A stretch of 64,000 nt of DNA from Pantoea sp. Eser. Its GTDB lineage: Bacteria; Pseudomonadota; Gammaproteobacteria; Enterobacterales; Enterobacteriaceae. A program made the translations under genes and the position numbers. The stretch is from assembly GCA_009830035.1 (NCBI GenBank), contig SZZY01000005.1, forward strand, positions 124,001 to 188,000, written 5' to 3'. Below the pieces are notes generated by a model. That model worked only from the letters and a program-made list of their open reading frames with translations. It was not told the origin of the DNA and made no database searches. Each line of letters starts with the position of its first letter. Position 1 is the stretch's first letter. Positions 1-8,682 of the stretch are shown here, one piece after another.

Positions 1-879
1 GCGCTGCCCGCTGACCACGCCTTCACGCCGCTGATGACCTGCTATCTCACCGATTCGCTTGACCCGGATGAGCTGGAGTGCGGCTTCACTGCCGGCCTGT
101 TTACCGCCGCCAAACTTTATCCGGCGCATGCCACTACTAACTCCAGCCACGGCGTCACCAACATTGCCGCCATCGCCAGCGTGCTGGAGCGGATGCAACG
201 ACTCGGTATGCCGCTGCTGGTACACGGTGAAGTTACCGATGCCCACATTGATATTTTCGATCGCGAAGCGCGCTTTATTGAGACGGTGATGATGCCGCTT
301 CGCCAGCAGTTTCCGGCACTGAAAGTGGTGATGGAACATATCACCACTAAAGAGGCAGCAGAGTACGTGGCAGCGGCCGATGGGATGCTGGGCGCGACCA
401 TCACCCCGCAGCATCTGATGTTTAACCGCAATCACATGCTGGTCGGCGGGATTCGTCCGCACCTCTATTGCCTGCCGATCCTCAAGCGTAATGTGCATCA
501 GGAGGCGCTACGTAAGGTGGTGGCCAGCGGCCATCCGCGCTTCTTCCTCGGCACCGATACCGCGCCCCACCTGCGTAACCTGAAAGAAGCGAGCTGCGGC
601 TGCGCCGGTGTTTTCAGTGCGCCAACCTCGTTGGCGGCCTACGCCACGATATTTGAAGAGCTGGATGCGCTGTCGCATTTTGAAGCGTTCTGCTCTGAAA
701 ACGGCCCACGCTTTTACGGCCTACCGCTCAACGACAGCGGCATTACGCTAGTACGTGAGTCATGGCAGGTGCCGGAGAGCATCGCGCTCGGCGCGCATTC
801 ACTGGTGCCGTTCCTCGCCGGTGAGACGCTGAACTGGCGTATCGCACAATTTCGCTTGCCTCCAGATAAGATACTGTAA
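1..879 (+). CDS. pyrC: Dihydroorotase, 3' part (5' end outside window)
   Basis: Third step of de novo pyrimidine synthesis, cyclising carbamoyl-aspartate to dihydroorotate in the cytosol. The reading frame is open from base 1 and corresponds to about residue 66 onward of the ~348-residue enterobacterial enzyme. Visible family motifs are FTAAKLYPA (carbamylated lysine), VHGEVT, FEHITT-like [23 protein letters not shown] and FLGTDTAPH, which together supply the binuclear zinc ligands. dinI follows on the same strand, as in E. coli. The C-terminus is odd: after ETLNWRIAQ it runs about eight residues into the left arm of a palindrome and stops inside the dinI LexA box, so the original stop may have been lost. 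Confidence 0.96.
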   Translation, partial: ALPADHAFTPLMTCYLTDSLDPDELECGFTAGLFTAAKLYPAHATTNSSHGVTNIAAIASVLERMQRLGMPLLVHGEVTDAHIDIFDREARFIETVMMPLRQQFPALKVVMEHITTKEAAEYVAAADGMLGATITPQHLMFNRNHMLVGGIRPHLYCLPILKRNVHQEALRKVVASGHPRFFLGTDTAPHLRNLKEASCGCAGVFSAPTSLAAYATIFEELDALSHFEAFCSENGPRFYGLPLNDSGITLVRESWQVPESIALGAHSLVPFLAGETLNWRIAQFRLPPDKIL

Positions 880-904
880 ATATATACAGCATCTTATCTG
901 GAGG
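859..904. promoter_or_regulatory. LexA (SOS) box inside a 46-bp near-perfect palindrome upstream of dinI
   Basis: Positions 874-889 read CTG-N10-CAG with an AT-only core (ctgtaaatatatacag), a consensus LexA operator, placed 20 bases before the dinI start as expected for an SOS gene. The symmetry extends well beyond the operator: 859-878 and 885-904 are inverted copies with one mismatch in 20. The right arm contains the dinI ribosome-binding site (GGAGG, 900-904) and the left arm encodes the last residues of PyrC. A read-through pyrC transcript would fold this into a strong hairpin hiding the dinI ribosome-binding site. Confidence 0.85.
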
Positions 905-909
905 CTCCC

Positions 910-1156
910 ATGCGCGTTGAAATTACCGTATCGAATACCCGACCTCTTCCTGCGGGCGCGATAGAAGCGCTGAGCGACGAGCTCTCGCGCCGAATTGACG
1001 AACAGTTCCTGGACAGCACCAATCACGTTAAAGTGCGCTACGCCAGCGCCAATAACCTGAGCGTGCTGGGCGGGGGGCAAAGAGACTCGCGATCAGATCA
1101 GCGAAATCCTGCAGCAAACGTGGGAAAGCGCTGACGACTGGTTCATTACCGATTAA
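910..1156 (+). pseudogene. dinI: DNA damage-inducible protein I, frameshifted
   Basis: DinI modulates RecA filaments and slows LexA/UmuD cleavage in the SOS response. The first 56 or so codons (PLPAGAIEALSDELSRR, KVRYASANNLSVLG) match DinI. A run of six G at 1072-1077 shifts the frame; in the other frame the expected C-terminus (SEILQQTWESADDWF) continues to a TAA at 1154-1156. One base too many in the G run explains everything. The upstream LexA box and ribosome-binding site are intact, so the break is recent. A sequencing error in the homopolymer is possible, but neighbouring genes show many non-homopolymer lesions. Confidence 0.85.
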
Positions 1157-1176
1157 CCGCCTCTGTGCTGTTTTTG

Positions 1177-1201
1177 CCGGGTTTCGCCACCCGGTTTTTT
1201 T
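1177..1201 (+). terminator. Rho-independent terminator after dinI
   Basis: Stem ccgggt (1177-1182) pairs with acccgg (1189-1194), followed by seven T. Confidence 0.85.
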
Positions 1202-1302
1202 ATCTTTTCTCTCCTCTCGCACTTCCCTATTGCTGCATCTAGACTCTGAATGATCAATGCCCTATCCTTGCGCTCGTCATGCATAACAGGAGGTGCGATA
1301 CC

Positions 1303-1575
1303 ATGACTACTGATAAACCGGAAGAGGCGATGACCTTTGGTGAGTTGTTAGCACTGATTGGTGATCAGCAGCGTCGTCTGACGGTGCTGGAAAATGCCTT
1401 TTCCAGTCTGATTTTCTGTCTTGACGATCGTGCCAGTCAGTTGCTGGTGCACAATCTGTCACTGGAAGTCCAAAACCAGAACCATGATGAGCAACTGCAA
1501 CAGCATTTTGCCCGTCTGGCTGAAGCGCTGCAAAAGCGCGGTGGCGGCATCGCACCGGAAACCCCGGCGCTTTAA
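1303..1575 (+). CDS. Small hypothetical protein, 90 aa
   Basis: Not recognised. The start at 1303 is chosen because AGGAGG (1288-1293) lies nine bases before it; an upstream in-frame ATG at 1279 has no such site. The product is soluble, mildly acidic and largely helical by eye, with leucine-rich stretches (FGELLALIGDQQRRL, QLLVHNLSLEVQ) and a Gln/His-rich segment, then a basic KRGGG tail. It lies alone between the dinI and bssS terminators with its own terminator, so it is monocistronic. E. coli has no gene at this position, so it is probably specific to the Erwinia/Pantoea group. Confidence 0.65.
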   Translation: MTTDKPEEAMTFGELLALIGDQQRRLTVLENAFSSLIFCLDDRASQLLVHNLSLEVQNQNHDEQLQQHFARLAEALQKRGGGIAPETPAL

Positions 1576-1630
1576 CCGCAGCCCCAGGTTCCCTCCCCCC
1601 GCTTTTCTGCTGCTGAAAAATCATTGATTA

Positions 1631-1660
1631 AAATGCCTGATCGTTAGGCATTTTATTTTT
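1631..1660 (+). terminator. Rho-independent terminator
   Basis: aaatgcct (1631-1638) and aggcattt (1646-1653) form the stem; T-rich tail to 1660. Confidence 0.8.
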
Positions 1661-1825
1661 TCATCCGCTACCTTTTAAACACAAATATTCTGTGAGAAGC
1701 TGAGTACAGGCATTTTTCATCAGTAATGGCCCGGTTTACTGTTATAATAGTTCCGCTATTGGAATAAAAAAGCCGCATTGAACCTCATCATGCACTTCGT
1801 TTAACGAGTAATAAGGAGGTTATTA

Positions 1826-2080
1826 ATGGACAGAAGAAAAGATGTGATTCAGACCCATCCGCTGGTGGGTTGGGATATCAGTACCGTTGACAGTTATTAT
1901 GCCATGATGATCCGCCTGCACTCGTTATCGTCGCAGGATCAAAAAGAAGAAGAAGCGGATGTTGGCCCGACCTACTGGCTGACAACGGATGTGGCAAGGC
2001 AGTTCATCTCGATCCTCGAAGCGGGTATCGCCAAGATTGAATCAGCCGAGCAAGTAGAACGACTCCTTAAGAAGCACTAA
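1826..2080 (+). CDS. bssS: Biofilm formation regulator BssS
   Basis: BssS (YceP) is a small cytosolic protein affecting biofilm formation, indole transport and stationary-phase signalling in E. coli. The 84 residues carry the family signature IQTHPLVGWDISTVDSY near the N-terminus and LTTDVARQFISILEAGIAKIES near the C-terminus, almost identical to E. coli. An AAGGAGG ribosome-binding site lies at 1813-1819. It sits between dinI and solA as in E. coli and is intact, ending with a strong terminator. The middle (SSQDQKEEEADVGP) and the C-terminal tail differ from E. coli. Confidence 0.95.
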   Translation: MDRRKDVIQTHPLVGWDISTVDSYYAMMIRLHSLSSQDQKEEEADVGPTYWLTTDVARQFISILEAGIAKIESAEQVERLLKKH

Positions 2081-2097
2081 TTCCTGCCACATCAAAG

Positions 2098-2123
2098 AGG
2101 CGCCCTCAGGGGTGCCTTTTTCG
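2098..2123 (+). terminator. Rho-independent terminator after bssS
   Basis: aggcgccc and ggggtgcct arms with loop tca, then a T run. Confidence 0.8.
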
Positions 2124-2176
2124 TTTGTGTTTTTGTTATGCTTTTGACTATCTGTCTTTTCAGGAGCAGGGTTACC

Positions 2177-3272
2177 ATGATTTATGATCTTATCGTTGTC
2201 GGCAGCGGCTCAGTGGGCGCGGCGGAAGGCTACTATGCGACCCAGGCGGGCCTGTCGGTTCTGATGATCGACAGCGCTCATCCGCCGCATAATAAGGGGA
2301 CGCATCACGGTGAAAGCCGGCTGATTCGCCACGCTTACGGTGAAGGCGAACGTTATGTACCGCTGGTGCTGCGCGCGCAAACCCTGTGGGATGAGCTGGA
2401 ACAGCGCGCTGGTGAACGTATCATGCACCGCAGCAGCGTGCTCAACCTGGCACCGATTCAGTCAGCGTTTATTCAGAACGTTATCGACAGCGCCAGGCAA
2501 TGGCAGCTGAACATTGAGGTGATGCAGCCTGATGAGGTGCGCAAGCGCTGGCCGCAGATCAACGTGCCCGAAGGCTATCTGGGAGTGTTTGAGCCGCAGT
2601 CAGGCTATCTCAAATGCGAGCAGACAGTCCGCAGCTGGATCCAGCTGGCGGAACAGGCAGGCTGTGCCCGGTTTTTCAACTGCCCGGTGTCTGAGATAGG
2701 TCGCGACGGCGATCTGCAACAAGGTGACCACGCTCGACGGCATTTACCGCGGCCGCAAGATGCTGATCAGTGCTGGCACCTGGGTCGGCAAACTGGTGCC
2801 CAACCTGCCGGTTGCCCCGACCCGCAAGGTATTTGCCTGGTATCAGGCGGATGGTCGCTACAGTGAGAACAACAAGTTCCCGGGCTTTACCGTTGAGATG
2901 GCGGATGGCAGCCAGTTTTACGGGTTCCCGGCGGATAACAATGCGCTGAAAGTGGGACGGCATGATGGCGGCCAGCTGATGCAGCAGCCTGAAGATCGTA
3001 GACCCTTTGGCAGCGAAGCGTTTGGTTTTCTGCGTCAGTTTTTGCCGGGTGTTGGCGTGTGTCTGCACGGCGAAGCCTGTAGTTACGATTTCAGTCCGGA
3101 TGAAGATTTTATTATCGATACCCTGCCAGACGAACCGAATCGGTTACTGATTACCGGTTTTAGCGGCCACGGCTTTAAATTCGCCAGCGTGCTGGGTGAA
3201 CTGGCGGCAGAATTTGCTCAGCAAAAGCCGTTCTCGTTCAATATTACTCCCTTCCGGCTCTCGCGCTTTTGA
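2177..3272 (+). pseudogene. solA: N-methyl-L-tryptophan oxidase, frameshifted
   Basis: SolA is a flavoenzyme of the monomeric sarcosine oxidase family that oxidatively demethylates N-methyl amino acids. The start ATG at 2177 follows an AGGAGCAGG ribosome-binding site. The FAD dinucleotide motif VGSGSVGAA is near the N-terminus and the covalent-FAD cysteine region ([17 protein letters not shown]) near the C-terminus. The frame is lost near 2722 (CAAGGTGACC, probably one extra G) and resumes as [13 protein letters not shown] to 3272. Compared with the E. coli protein, roughly seven residues before SEAFGFLRQ are also missing. The gene is in its usual place between bssS and yceJ. Confidence 0.9.
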
Positions 3273-3566
3273 CTCTTCTTTCGGGTAGTATCATATGATA
3301 GCACCCGATTGACAAAAACTGAAGAAAGTTGAACATTACTGACATTACCAGTGAAGATATTTCGCGCTGAAAGTCAATTCTGGTCTTTTTTGATTGACGT
3401 TGTGAGCGGGAAAATTAACTCATTCAGTAATATTGCGCATATATCGTCGTTTTAATTCACCCTTTTCACTATCGCGAGAGAAAGTTATAGAAGCGTAAGG
3501 TCAATTGCTTTTATATTTCATAATATAGATGCTTATTTCAGATTATTTCACCTGAATAAACCAACT

Positions 3567-4140
3567 ATGTTACGAAATACCCCTCATCAGTTTGGTCTGA
3601 TCGCGGTACTGCTGCACTGGTCGATGGCGCTGGTTATCTACGCCATGTTTGCGCTGGGATTATGGATGGTCGGCCTCGGTTATTACGATAGCTGGTATCA
3701 CGATGCGCCGGAAATCCATAAAAGTATTGGCGTGATTTTGTTGCTGACATTAGTGATTCGCCTGCTGTGGCGGATTATATCGCCGCCGCCTAAACCGTTA
3801 AGCAGCTTTTCCCCGCAGATGCGCATAAGTTCGGTGGTTGCGCACTGGCTGCTCTACACGCTGCTGCTAGCCATCCTGCTCAGCGGCTATTTCATCTCCA
3901 ACCGCCGATGGCAAGCCGATTGCGGTATTCAACCTGTTTTATCTGCCGGCCGTTCTGAGTGGCGCAGGCGAACAGGCCGATCTGGCTGGCGATATCCACC
4001 TGTGGCTGGCCTGGACGGTAGTGATCCTTTCACTGCTGCACGGCCTAGCGGCGTTAAAACATCACTTTATCGATCGCGATATAACCTTAAAACGGATGTC
4101 AGGTTTGCGCATCCCTTTACCCGCTGAAAAGGAGAATTAA
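3567..4140 (+). pseudogene. yceJ: Cytochrome b561 YceJ, frameshifted
   Basis: Inner-membrane di-haem b-type cytochrome of the YceJ/CybB family. The first about 110 residues are in frame and hold the first three membrane segments, with histidines in RNTPHQFGLI, LLHWSMAL, EIHKSIGV and VVAHWLLYTLL. Near 3899 one extra A (ATCTCCAACC) shifts the frame; the correct continuation (ADGKPIAVFNLFYLP ... [14 protein letters not shown]) ends in TAA at 4138-4140, so the fourth segment and last haem ligands are lost. It abuts yceI by one base, forming the yceJ-yceI pair known from E. coli. The yceI ribosome-binding site lies in its 3' end. Confidence 0.88.
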
Positions 4141-4141
4141 T

Positions 4142-4717
4142 ATGCTAAAGAAGACGCTACTGGCCATCACGAGCGCCAGCCTGCTGCTGGGTTCACTGAC
4201 CGCTAACGCCGCTGAGTATAAAATTGATAAAGAAGGCCAGCATGCCTTTATTCAGTTTCGTATTCAGCATTTAGGCTACAGCTGGCTGTACGGCACCTTT
4301 AAGGATTTTGACGGCCGCTTTAGCTTTGATGAGAGCAATCCTTCAGCCGATAAAGTCGACGTCACCATCAATACCAACAGCATTGATACCAACCACGCTG
4401 AACGTGACAAGCATCTGCGCAGTGCGGACTTCCTGAACGTCGGGAAAAACCCACAGGCCAGCTTCAAATCGACATCAGTGAAAAAAGAGGGTGATGAGCT
4501 GGAAATTACCGGCGACCTGACGCTGAACGGCGTTACCAAACCGGTTACGCTGGAAGCAAAACTGCTGGGTGAAGGCAAAGATCCGTGGGGCGGCTATCGC
4601 GCAGGCTTTGAAGCCGAGAGCGAAATTGCGCTGAAAGATTTTAATATCACCAAAGATCTCGGACCGGCCTCGCAAAAGGTTCAGCTGATGATTTCGGTAG
4701 AAGGCGTGCGTCAGTAA
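4142..4717 (+). CDS. yceI: YceI family periplasmic protein
   Basis: 191-residue exported lipocalin-like protein that in this family binds polyisoprenoid lipids. The N-terminus is a signal peptide (KK, hydrophobic core, cleavage after SLTANAA), followed by the YceI barrel with [28 protein letters not shown] and [10 protein letters not shown]. Full length and uninterrupted. Ribosome-binding site AAGGAG at 4129-4134, inside the broken yceJ; both genes are probably co-transcribed. Its survival downstream of a broken partner suggests it is needed on its own. Confidence 0.95.
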   Translation: MLKKTLLAITSASLLLGSLTANAAEYKIDKEGQHAFIQFRIQHLGYSWLYGTFKDFDGRFSFDESNPSADKVDVTINTNSIDTNHAERDKHLRSADFLNVGKNPQASFKSTSVKKEGDELEITGDLTLNGVTKPVTLEAKLLGEGKDPWGGYRAGFEAESEIALKDFNITKDLGPASQKVQLMISVEGVRQ

Positions 4718-4723
4718 ACGGCT

Positions 4724-4754
4724 ATCCCGCCTGAAGCCAAGCTTCAGGCGGGAT
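4724..4754. terminator. Bidirectional terminator between yceI and trhO
   Basis: 14-bp perfect stem (4724-4737 with 4741-4754) and a 3-base loop between convergent genes; a T run (4761-4766) lies just beyond on the plus strand. Confidence 0.8.
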
Positions 4755-4757
4755 CAC

Positions 4758-5807
4758 TTATTTTTTCACCGGTGACGGGATGGCCATGTTTAACAGGCCA
4801 CGCGACTTGTTAAAGATCTTATTGCCGTTCTCACTCCCCGCGCGGCGGGCACGCTGCTCTTCCGGCGACAGTTTCGCCTCTTCCTGACACAGCGGGCTAC
4901 AGCAGTTCTCAAACTTCTCTGCGCAGCTTTTACACTGAATAAACAGCAGATGGCAGCCATCGTTGACGCAGTTGACGTGAGTGTCGCATGGCTCACCGCA
5001 CTGGTGACAGTTCGACAGCACATCATCAGAAATACGCTCACCCATCCGATCGTCAAAGACAAAGTTTTTGCCTTTAAATCTTACCAGTAATCCCTGCTCA
5101 CGGGCACGCCGGGCATACTCGATAATGCCGCCTTCGACGTGGTAGACATCTTCAAAACCGTTGTGACGCATCCAGGCGCTGGCTTTCTCGCAGCGAATTC
5201 CCCCGGTGCAGTACATCACGATCTTTTTGTCTTTTTTGTCCTGCAGCATATCAACCGCCATCGGCAGCTGGTCGCGGAAGGTATCAGCCGGCACTTCCAG
5301 TGCGTTATCAAAGCGACCGACTTCATATTCGTAATGGTTACGCATATCAACGAACACCGCATCCGGATCGTCCAGCATGGCGTTCACTTCTGCGGCTTTA
5401 AGGTATTGCCCTACATCGCTGGCATCGAACGTGCCGTCAGCAATGCCGTCCGCCACAATCCGGTCACGAACTTTCAGGCGAAGTACCCAGAAGGATTTTC
5501 CGTCGTCGTCCAGCGCAACGTTCATTCGCAGATTGTTCAGCGCCGGGTCAAAGCCGTAGAGATAGGCTTTCATCTTTTCATACTGGCTGGCGGGAACGCT
5601 GATCTGTGCGTTAATCCCTTCATGCGCGACGTAAACGCGACCAAAGACCTTAAGGGCAGTCAGACCGAGATAGAGTGCATCACGAAACGCTTTAGGATCG
5701 GCGATCTGGAAGTACTTATAAAAAGAGACAGTGGTGCGCTTCTCGGTTTCAGCCAGCATGCGCGCCTTCAGCTCTTTATTGGAAACGAGGTTATGTAACA
5801 CTGGCAT
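4758..5807 (-). CDS. trhO: tRNA uridine(34) hydroxylase TrhO (rhodanese family)
   Basis: TrhO (YceA) hydroxylates U34 of tRNAs independently of prephenate, on the way to cmo5U. The start at 5807 ([10 protein letters not shown]) matches the E. coli start; the frame is open further upstream but has no homology there. Visible parts: N-terminal domain with [10 protein letters not shown] and [12 protein letters not shown], a rhodanese domain with the active cysteine in [16 protein letters not shown], and a cysteine-rich C-terminal region ([36 protein letters not shown]) that could bind zinc. Full length, 349 residues. Divergent from lpxL as in E. coli. Confidence 0.95.
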   Translation of the reverse strand: MPVLHNLVSNKELKARMLAETEKRTTVSFYKYFQIADPKAFRDALYLGLTALKVFGRVYVAHEGINAQISVPASQYEKMKAYLYGFDPALNNLRMNVALDDDGKSFWVLRLKVRDRIVADGIADGTFDASDVGQYLKAAEVNAMLDDPDAVFVDMRNHYEYEVGRFDNALEVPADTFRDQLPMAVDMLQDKKDKKIVMYCTGGIRCEKASAWMRHNGFEDVYHVEGGIIEYARRAREQGLLVRFKGKNFVFDDRMGERISDDVLSNCHQCGEPCDTHVNCVNDGCHLLFIQCKSCAEKFENCCSPLCQEEAKLSPEEQRARRAGSENGNKIFNKSRGLLNMAIPSPVKK

Positions 5808-6061
5808 GGTGTTCGTTCCTGTTATCAATAGGAGAAATTTATCGCGCACATGATACCTGATTTCAACGGGATGCAAAGACCGGCAGCCAAACTGATTGCC
5901 GGTTGGCTGTTTTTCCCGCATTACCGTTGCGCTTATATTACTAACCGGGTGGATTGTAGCTGACAGTAATATTTATGCGCAGGATAAAAACTGGCACAAT
6001 AGTGAAAATCAACGAGATATTAGCACCGCACGGTGCGCGACGCAGGAAAAAACAATTTCAC

Positions 6062-6985
6062 ATGACCCAGTTGCCTCAATTTTCACGAGAACTGCTTCAC
6101 CCCCGCTATTGGTTAACCTGGCTGGGCGTGTTCTTCCTTTATCTTTTGGTGCTACTTCCTTATCCCCTGCTTTATGTGCTCGGCTGCAATATTGGCCGTA
6201 TTGGCATGCGCTTTATGAAGCGACGCGTCAACATCGCACGCCGTAATCTGGAATTAAGCTTTCCGGATATGCCACCCAACGATCGCGAAGCGATGGTTAA
6301 GCACAACTTCGAATCTGTCGGCATGGGATTGATTGAAACCGGCATGGCGTGGTTCTGGCCCGACTGGCGCATTAACAAATGGCATAAACCTTCCGGCTTA
6401 GAGCACATTCAGCAGGCGCACGACAGTCAGCGCGGCGTGTTGTTGATTGGTATGCACTTTCTGACGTTGGAGATTGGCGCCCGTATGTTTGGCATCCATA
6501 ACCCGGGCATCGGCGTCTACCGACCGAATGACAATAAGCTGATTGACTGGCTGCAGGTACATGGCCGGATGCGTTCCAACAAAAGCATGCTCGATCGTAA
6601 AGATCTCAAAGGGATGATTCGCGCCCTGAAGCGTGGCGATATCATCTGGTACGCGCCCGACCATGATTACGGTCCGCGCAGCAGCGTGTTTGTGCCGTTT
6701 TTTGGCATCGACAAGGCGGCCACTACGGTCGGCACCCATCTGTTGATCCGGATGGGTAAACCGGCAGTGTTCCCGTTTGTACCGCGCCGTCTGCCAGAAG
6801 GCCGGGGTTATGAACTGATGATTTTGCCTGACATCAGTGAAGCCTTTACCCTGACAAGCGAGGAAGAGACCGCTGCAAGGATGAATAAGGTGGTCGAGGA
6901 AGGCGTCTTACTGGCACCCGAACAGTATATGTGGCTGCATCGCCGCTTTAAGACCCGTCCGGAAGGGGAACCCTCACGCTATTAA
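6062..6985 (+). CDS. lpxL: Kdo2-lipid IVA lauroyltransferase LpxL
   Basis: Late acyltransferase of lipid A synthesis (HtrB), adding laurate to Kdo2-lipid IVA at the inner membrane. The start at 6062 ([17 protein letters not shown]) matches E. coli; the frame is open further upstream. It has one N-terminal membrane segment (about residues 17-37), the catalytic HX4E motif in [12 protein letters not shown], and the conserved [41 protein letters not shown] and [13 protein letters not shown] blocks. 307 residues, intact. Keeping it fits the retained outer-membrane functions elsewhere in the window. Confidence 0.96.
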   Translation: MTQLPQFSRELLHPRYWLTWLGVFFLYLLVLLPYPLLYVLGCNIGRIGMRFMKRRVNIARRNLELSFPDMPPNDREAMVKHNFESVGMGLIETGMAWFWPDWRINKWHKPSGLEHIQQAHDSQRGVLLIGMHFLTLEIGARMFGIHNPGIGVYRPNDNKLIDWLQVHGRMRSNKSMLDRKDLKGMIRALKRGDIIWYAPDHDYGPRSSVFVPFFGIDKAATTVGTHLLIRMGKPAVFPFVPRRLPEGRGYELMILPDISEAFTLTSEEETAARMNKVVEEGVLLAPEQYMWLHRRFKTRPEGEPSRY

Positions 6986-6993
6986 ATAACCGC

Positions 6994-7031
6994 CGCTAAA
7001 CGGTCGCTGTGAGGCCGTTTAGCGTGATTTT
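6994..7031 (+). terminator. Terminator after lpxL
   Basis: cgctaaacgg (6994-7003) pairs with ccgtttagcg (7015-7024); short T tract follows. Confidence 0.7.
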
Positions 7032-7903
7032 TCGCTGTCGCTCTGCCCGGCTAAAACAATCGTTTCCTGCTACAAGCCCACGCCGGCCCGATTACCGGTC
7101 CAGTGATTAATCAACGCTGAGACCGGATTCACTGATAACTGCGCGATATAATTAGTATCCCTAACCAATCAACAATCGGTTATCGGCGCTGGCGTCCTGT
7201 TGTTCGCCAGATAAATTAATTTTTCAGTCATTTATTATATTCACCGGCGGCGCTAATTTATTTAAACACCAGGTGAATTCCTATGTAGCCAGGCTTAATC
7301 ATTTCCCACAGCTTATTAATCCAGTAAAATTAACTTAATTTACAAGCAATTGTCGTTAAGTAATGGACCATATTCCTTTTTTACAAAATTTCTACAGCCC
7401 GATAGACCGTTATTGCATTTGAATATGCGAGTACTTATCGTTAATTTCAGCTGTGACAGTTAGATGCTTAACTGCGAACATAAAAAAGATGACACACAGC
7501 AAACTTCTTAGCAGGACTTAATAATATGAATAAAGGTCTCTACTATTATGTGACAATCAGGACAACTACCATGCACTTCATCGGAAAGGATGCCGCCTTA
7601 TGCCGCATAAAGAAGACGTAATATTTATCGGCACCCTATATAATCCGAGCCAGGCACTATCGATCGCCCGAATTAACTCCAAAAAAGTTAAGCACTGTAT
7701 AAAATGCTGTATTCGCTACTCTGCACCGGTGATTCATGAATCAGTGCGCCCGGTCCTGCACTTCCCGCAAAAAGGAGTCTGACCGTGAATGGCGGGAAGT
7801 GCGTTATTTCCCGCCAATCAAACCGCCCCGCCCCGCCCTTTCCCTCCGCCAAATTTCGTCTATTCTTCACTGAAATCAAAACAACCAGGCAAGGAGAAAA
7901 GCG
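7032..7903. other. 872-bp region without a supported gene (mdtG position)
   Basis: E. coli has the efflux gene mdtG here; I see no recognisable piece of it. The stretch 7100-7600 is clearly richer in A+T than the flanks. A 60-codon open frame at 7600-7782 begins MPHKEDVIFIGTLY but has no ribosome-binding site or family I recognise, so I do not call it. The 3' part holds the nested inverted repeats at 7758-7815. The msyB ribosome-binding site AAGGAG is at 7891-7896. Confidence 0.6.
7758..7815 (+). repeat. Nested, mutually exclusive hairpin arms upstream of msyB
   Basis: gcacttcccgc (7758-7768) is complementary to gcgggaagtgc (7792-7802). The same middle arm, ggcgggaa (7791-7798), is also complementary to ttcccgcc (7808-7815). 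The two hairpins cannot form together, which is the layout of attenuators and RNA switches. No T tract follows the second hairpin. Confidence 0.5.
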
Positions 7904-8305
7904 ATGAGCATGTACAGTACCTTAGAGGAAGCGATTGATGCTGCACGTGAAGAGTTTCTCGCTAACCACCCGGAACTTGAGGAAGGCGATGCATCGGTAA
8001 GCCAGTTTGGCCTGCAAAAATATGTCATGCAGGACGGTGATATTATGTGGCAGGCGGAGTTTCTGGCTGACGAAGGCGATGCGGGTGAATGCCTGCCGAT
8101 TCGCAGCGGTGAAGCAGCCCAGGCGATTTTCGATGCCGACTTCGATGAGGTTGAACTGCGTCAGGAGTGGTTAGCGGAAAACACCCTGCACGAGTGGGAC
8201 GACGGCGAGTTCCAGCTGGAGCCGCCGCTGGATACCGAAGAGGGTGAAGCCGCTGCGCAGGAGTGGGAAGATGATAACAGCGACTCCGATCGCGGTTATT
8301 CGTAA
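7904..8305 (+). CDS. msyB: Acidic protein MsyB
   Basis: MsyB is a small, very acidic cytosolic protein that suppresses secretion defects (secY/secA mutants) when overproduced in E. coli and is stationary-phase induced. 133 residues with the family core TLEEAIDAAREEFLANHPE, LQKYVMQDGDIMWQAEF and ENTLHEWDDGEFQLEPPLDTEEG; Asp/Glu dominate. Ribosome-binding site AAGGAG lies seven bases before ATG. Its 3' end overlaps yceK, on the other strand, by ten bases. Intact; slightly longer than the 124-residue E. coli protein because of an acidic tail. Confidence 0.95.
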   Translation: MSMYSTLEEAIDAAREEFLANHPELEEGDASVSQFGLQKYVMQDGDIMWQAEFLADEGDAGECLPIRSGEAAQAIFDADFDEVELRQEWLAENTLHEWDDGEFQLEPPLDTEEGEAAAQEWEDDNSDSDRGYS

Positions 8306-8538
8306 GGACCGTGACTGGCGTCGACCGGTAACAGCAGGGTGTCAACCACCAGCGACAGCGGCAGGTCAAGGATAGTCAATACGCGCCATGCGCCGTCGCG
8401 CACACCCCACTGTACGCCAGGATAGTACTGATTACCGTGCCCCTGACCGGGCACGGTACGGCTGATAATACTGCCGCAACCGCTCAGACAGATTACCGCC
8501 AGCGCTAACACAGCTGTTTTCAGACACCGTTTCACCAC
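8296..8538 (-). CDS. yceK: YceK family lipoprotein
   Basis: 80-residue putative outer-membrane lipoprotein. The lipobox LSGC places the lipidated cysteine at residue 21, after a KR start and a hydrophobic stretch. The rest (QYYPGVQWGV, WRVLTILDLPLSLVVDTLLLPVD) is the YceK/YidQ domain, whose function is unknown. Convergent with msyB, overlapping by ten bases, and downstream of opgH, as in E. coli. Intact. Confidence 0.88.
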   Translation of the reverse strand: MVKRCLKTAVLALAVICLSGCGSIISRTVPGQGHGNQYYPGVQWGVRDGAWRVLTILDLPLSLVVDTLLLPVDASHGPYE

Positions 8539-8650
8539 TGATACCCGCCACTAACAATCATTATCGTTATCCCGCGCTGCGCGCCCTGTTGGCCCGATTT
8601 ATCCTGCCGCAACAAGATCAGCTCTGCTGCTCTGGCCGCGAATAACCGGC

Positions 8651-8678
8651 AAAAAAAGCGGCATCGCTGCCGCTTTTT
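8651..8678 (-). terminator. Terminator of the opgGH operon
   Basis: aaaaagcggc / gccgcttttt stem with loop atcgct; on the minus strand it ends in a run of T just after opgH. Confidence 0.85.
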
Positions 8679-8682
8679 CATG

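Noticed and set aside
5139..5798. 219-codon plus-strand open frame opposite trhO
   Set aside because: Antisense shadow of a conserved, full-length gene; no ribosome-binding site or family.
7600..7782. 60-codon open frame between lpxL and msyB
   Set aside because: Overlaps the hairpin region, lacks a ribosome-binding site and a known family; kept only as part of the gap description.
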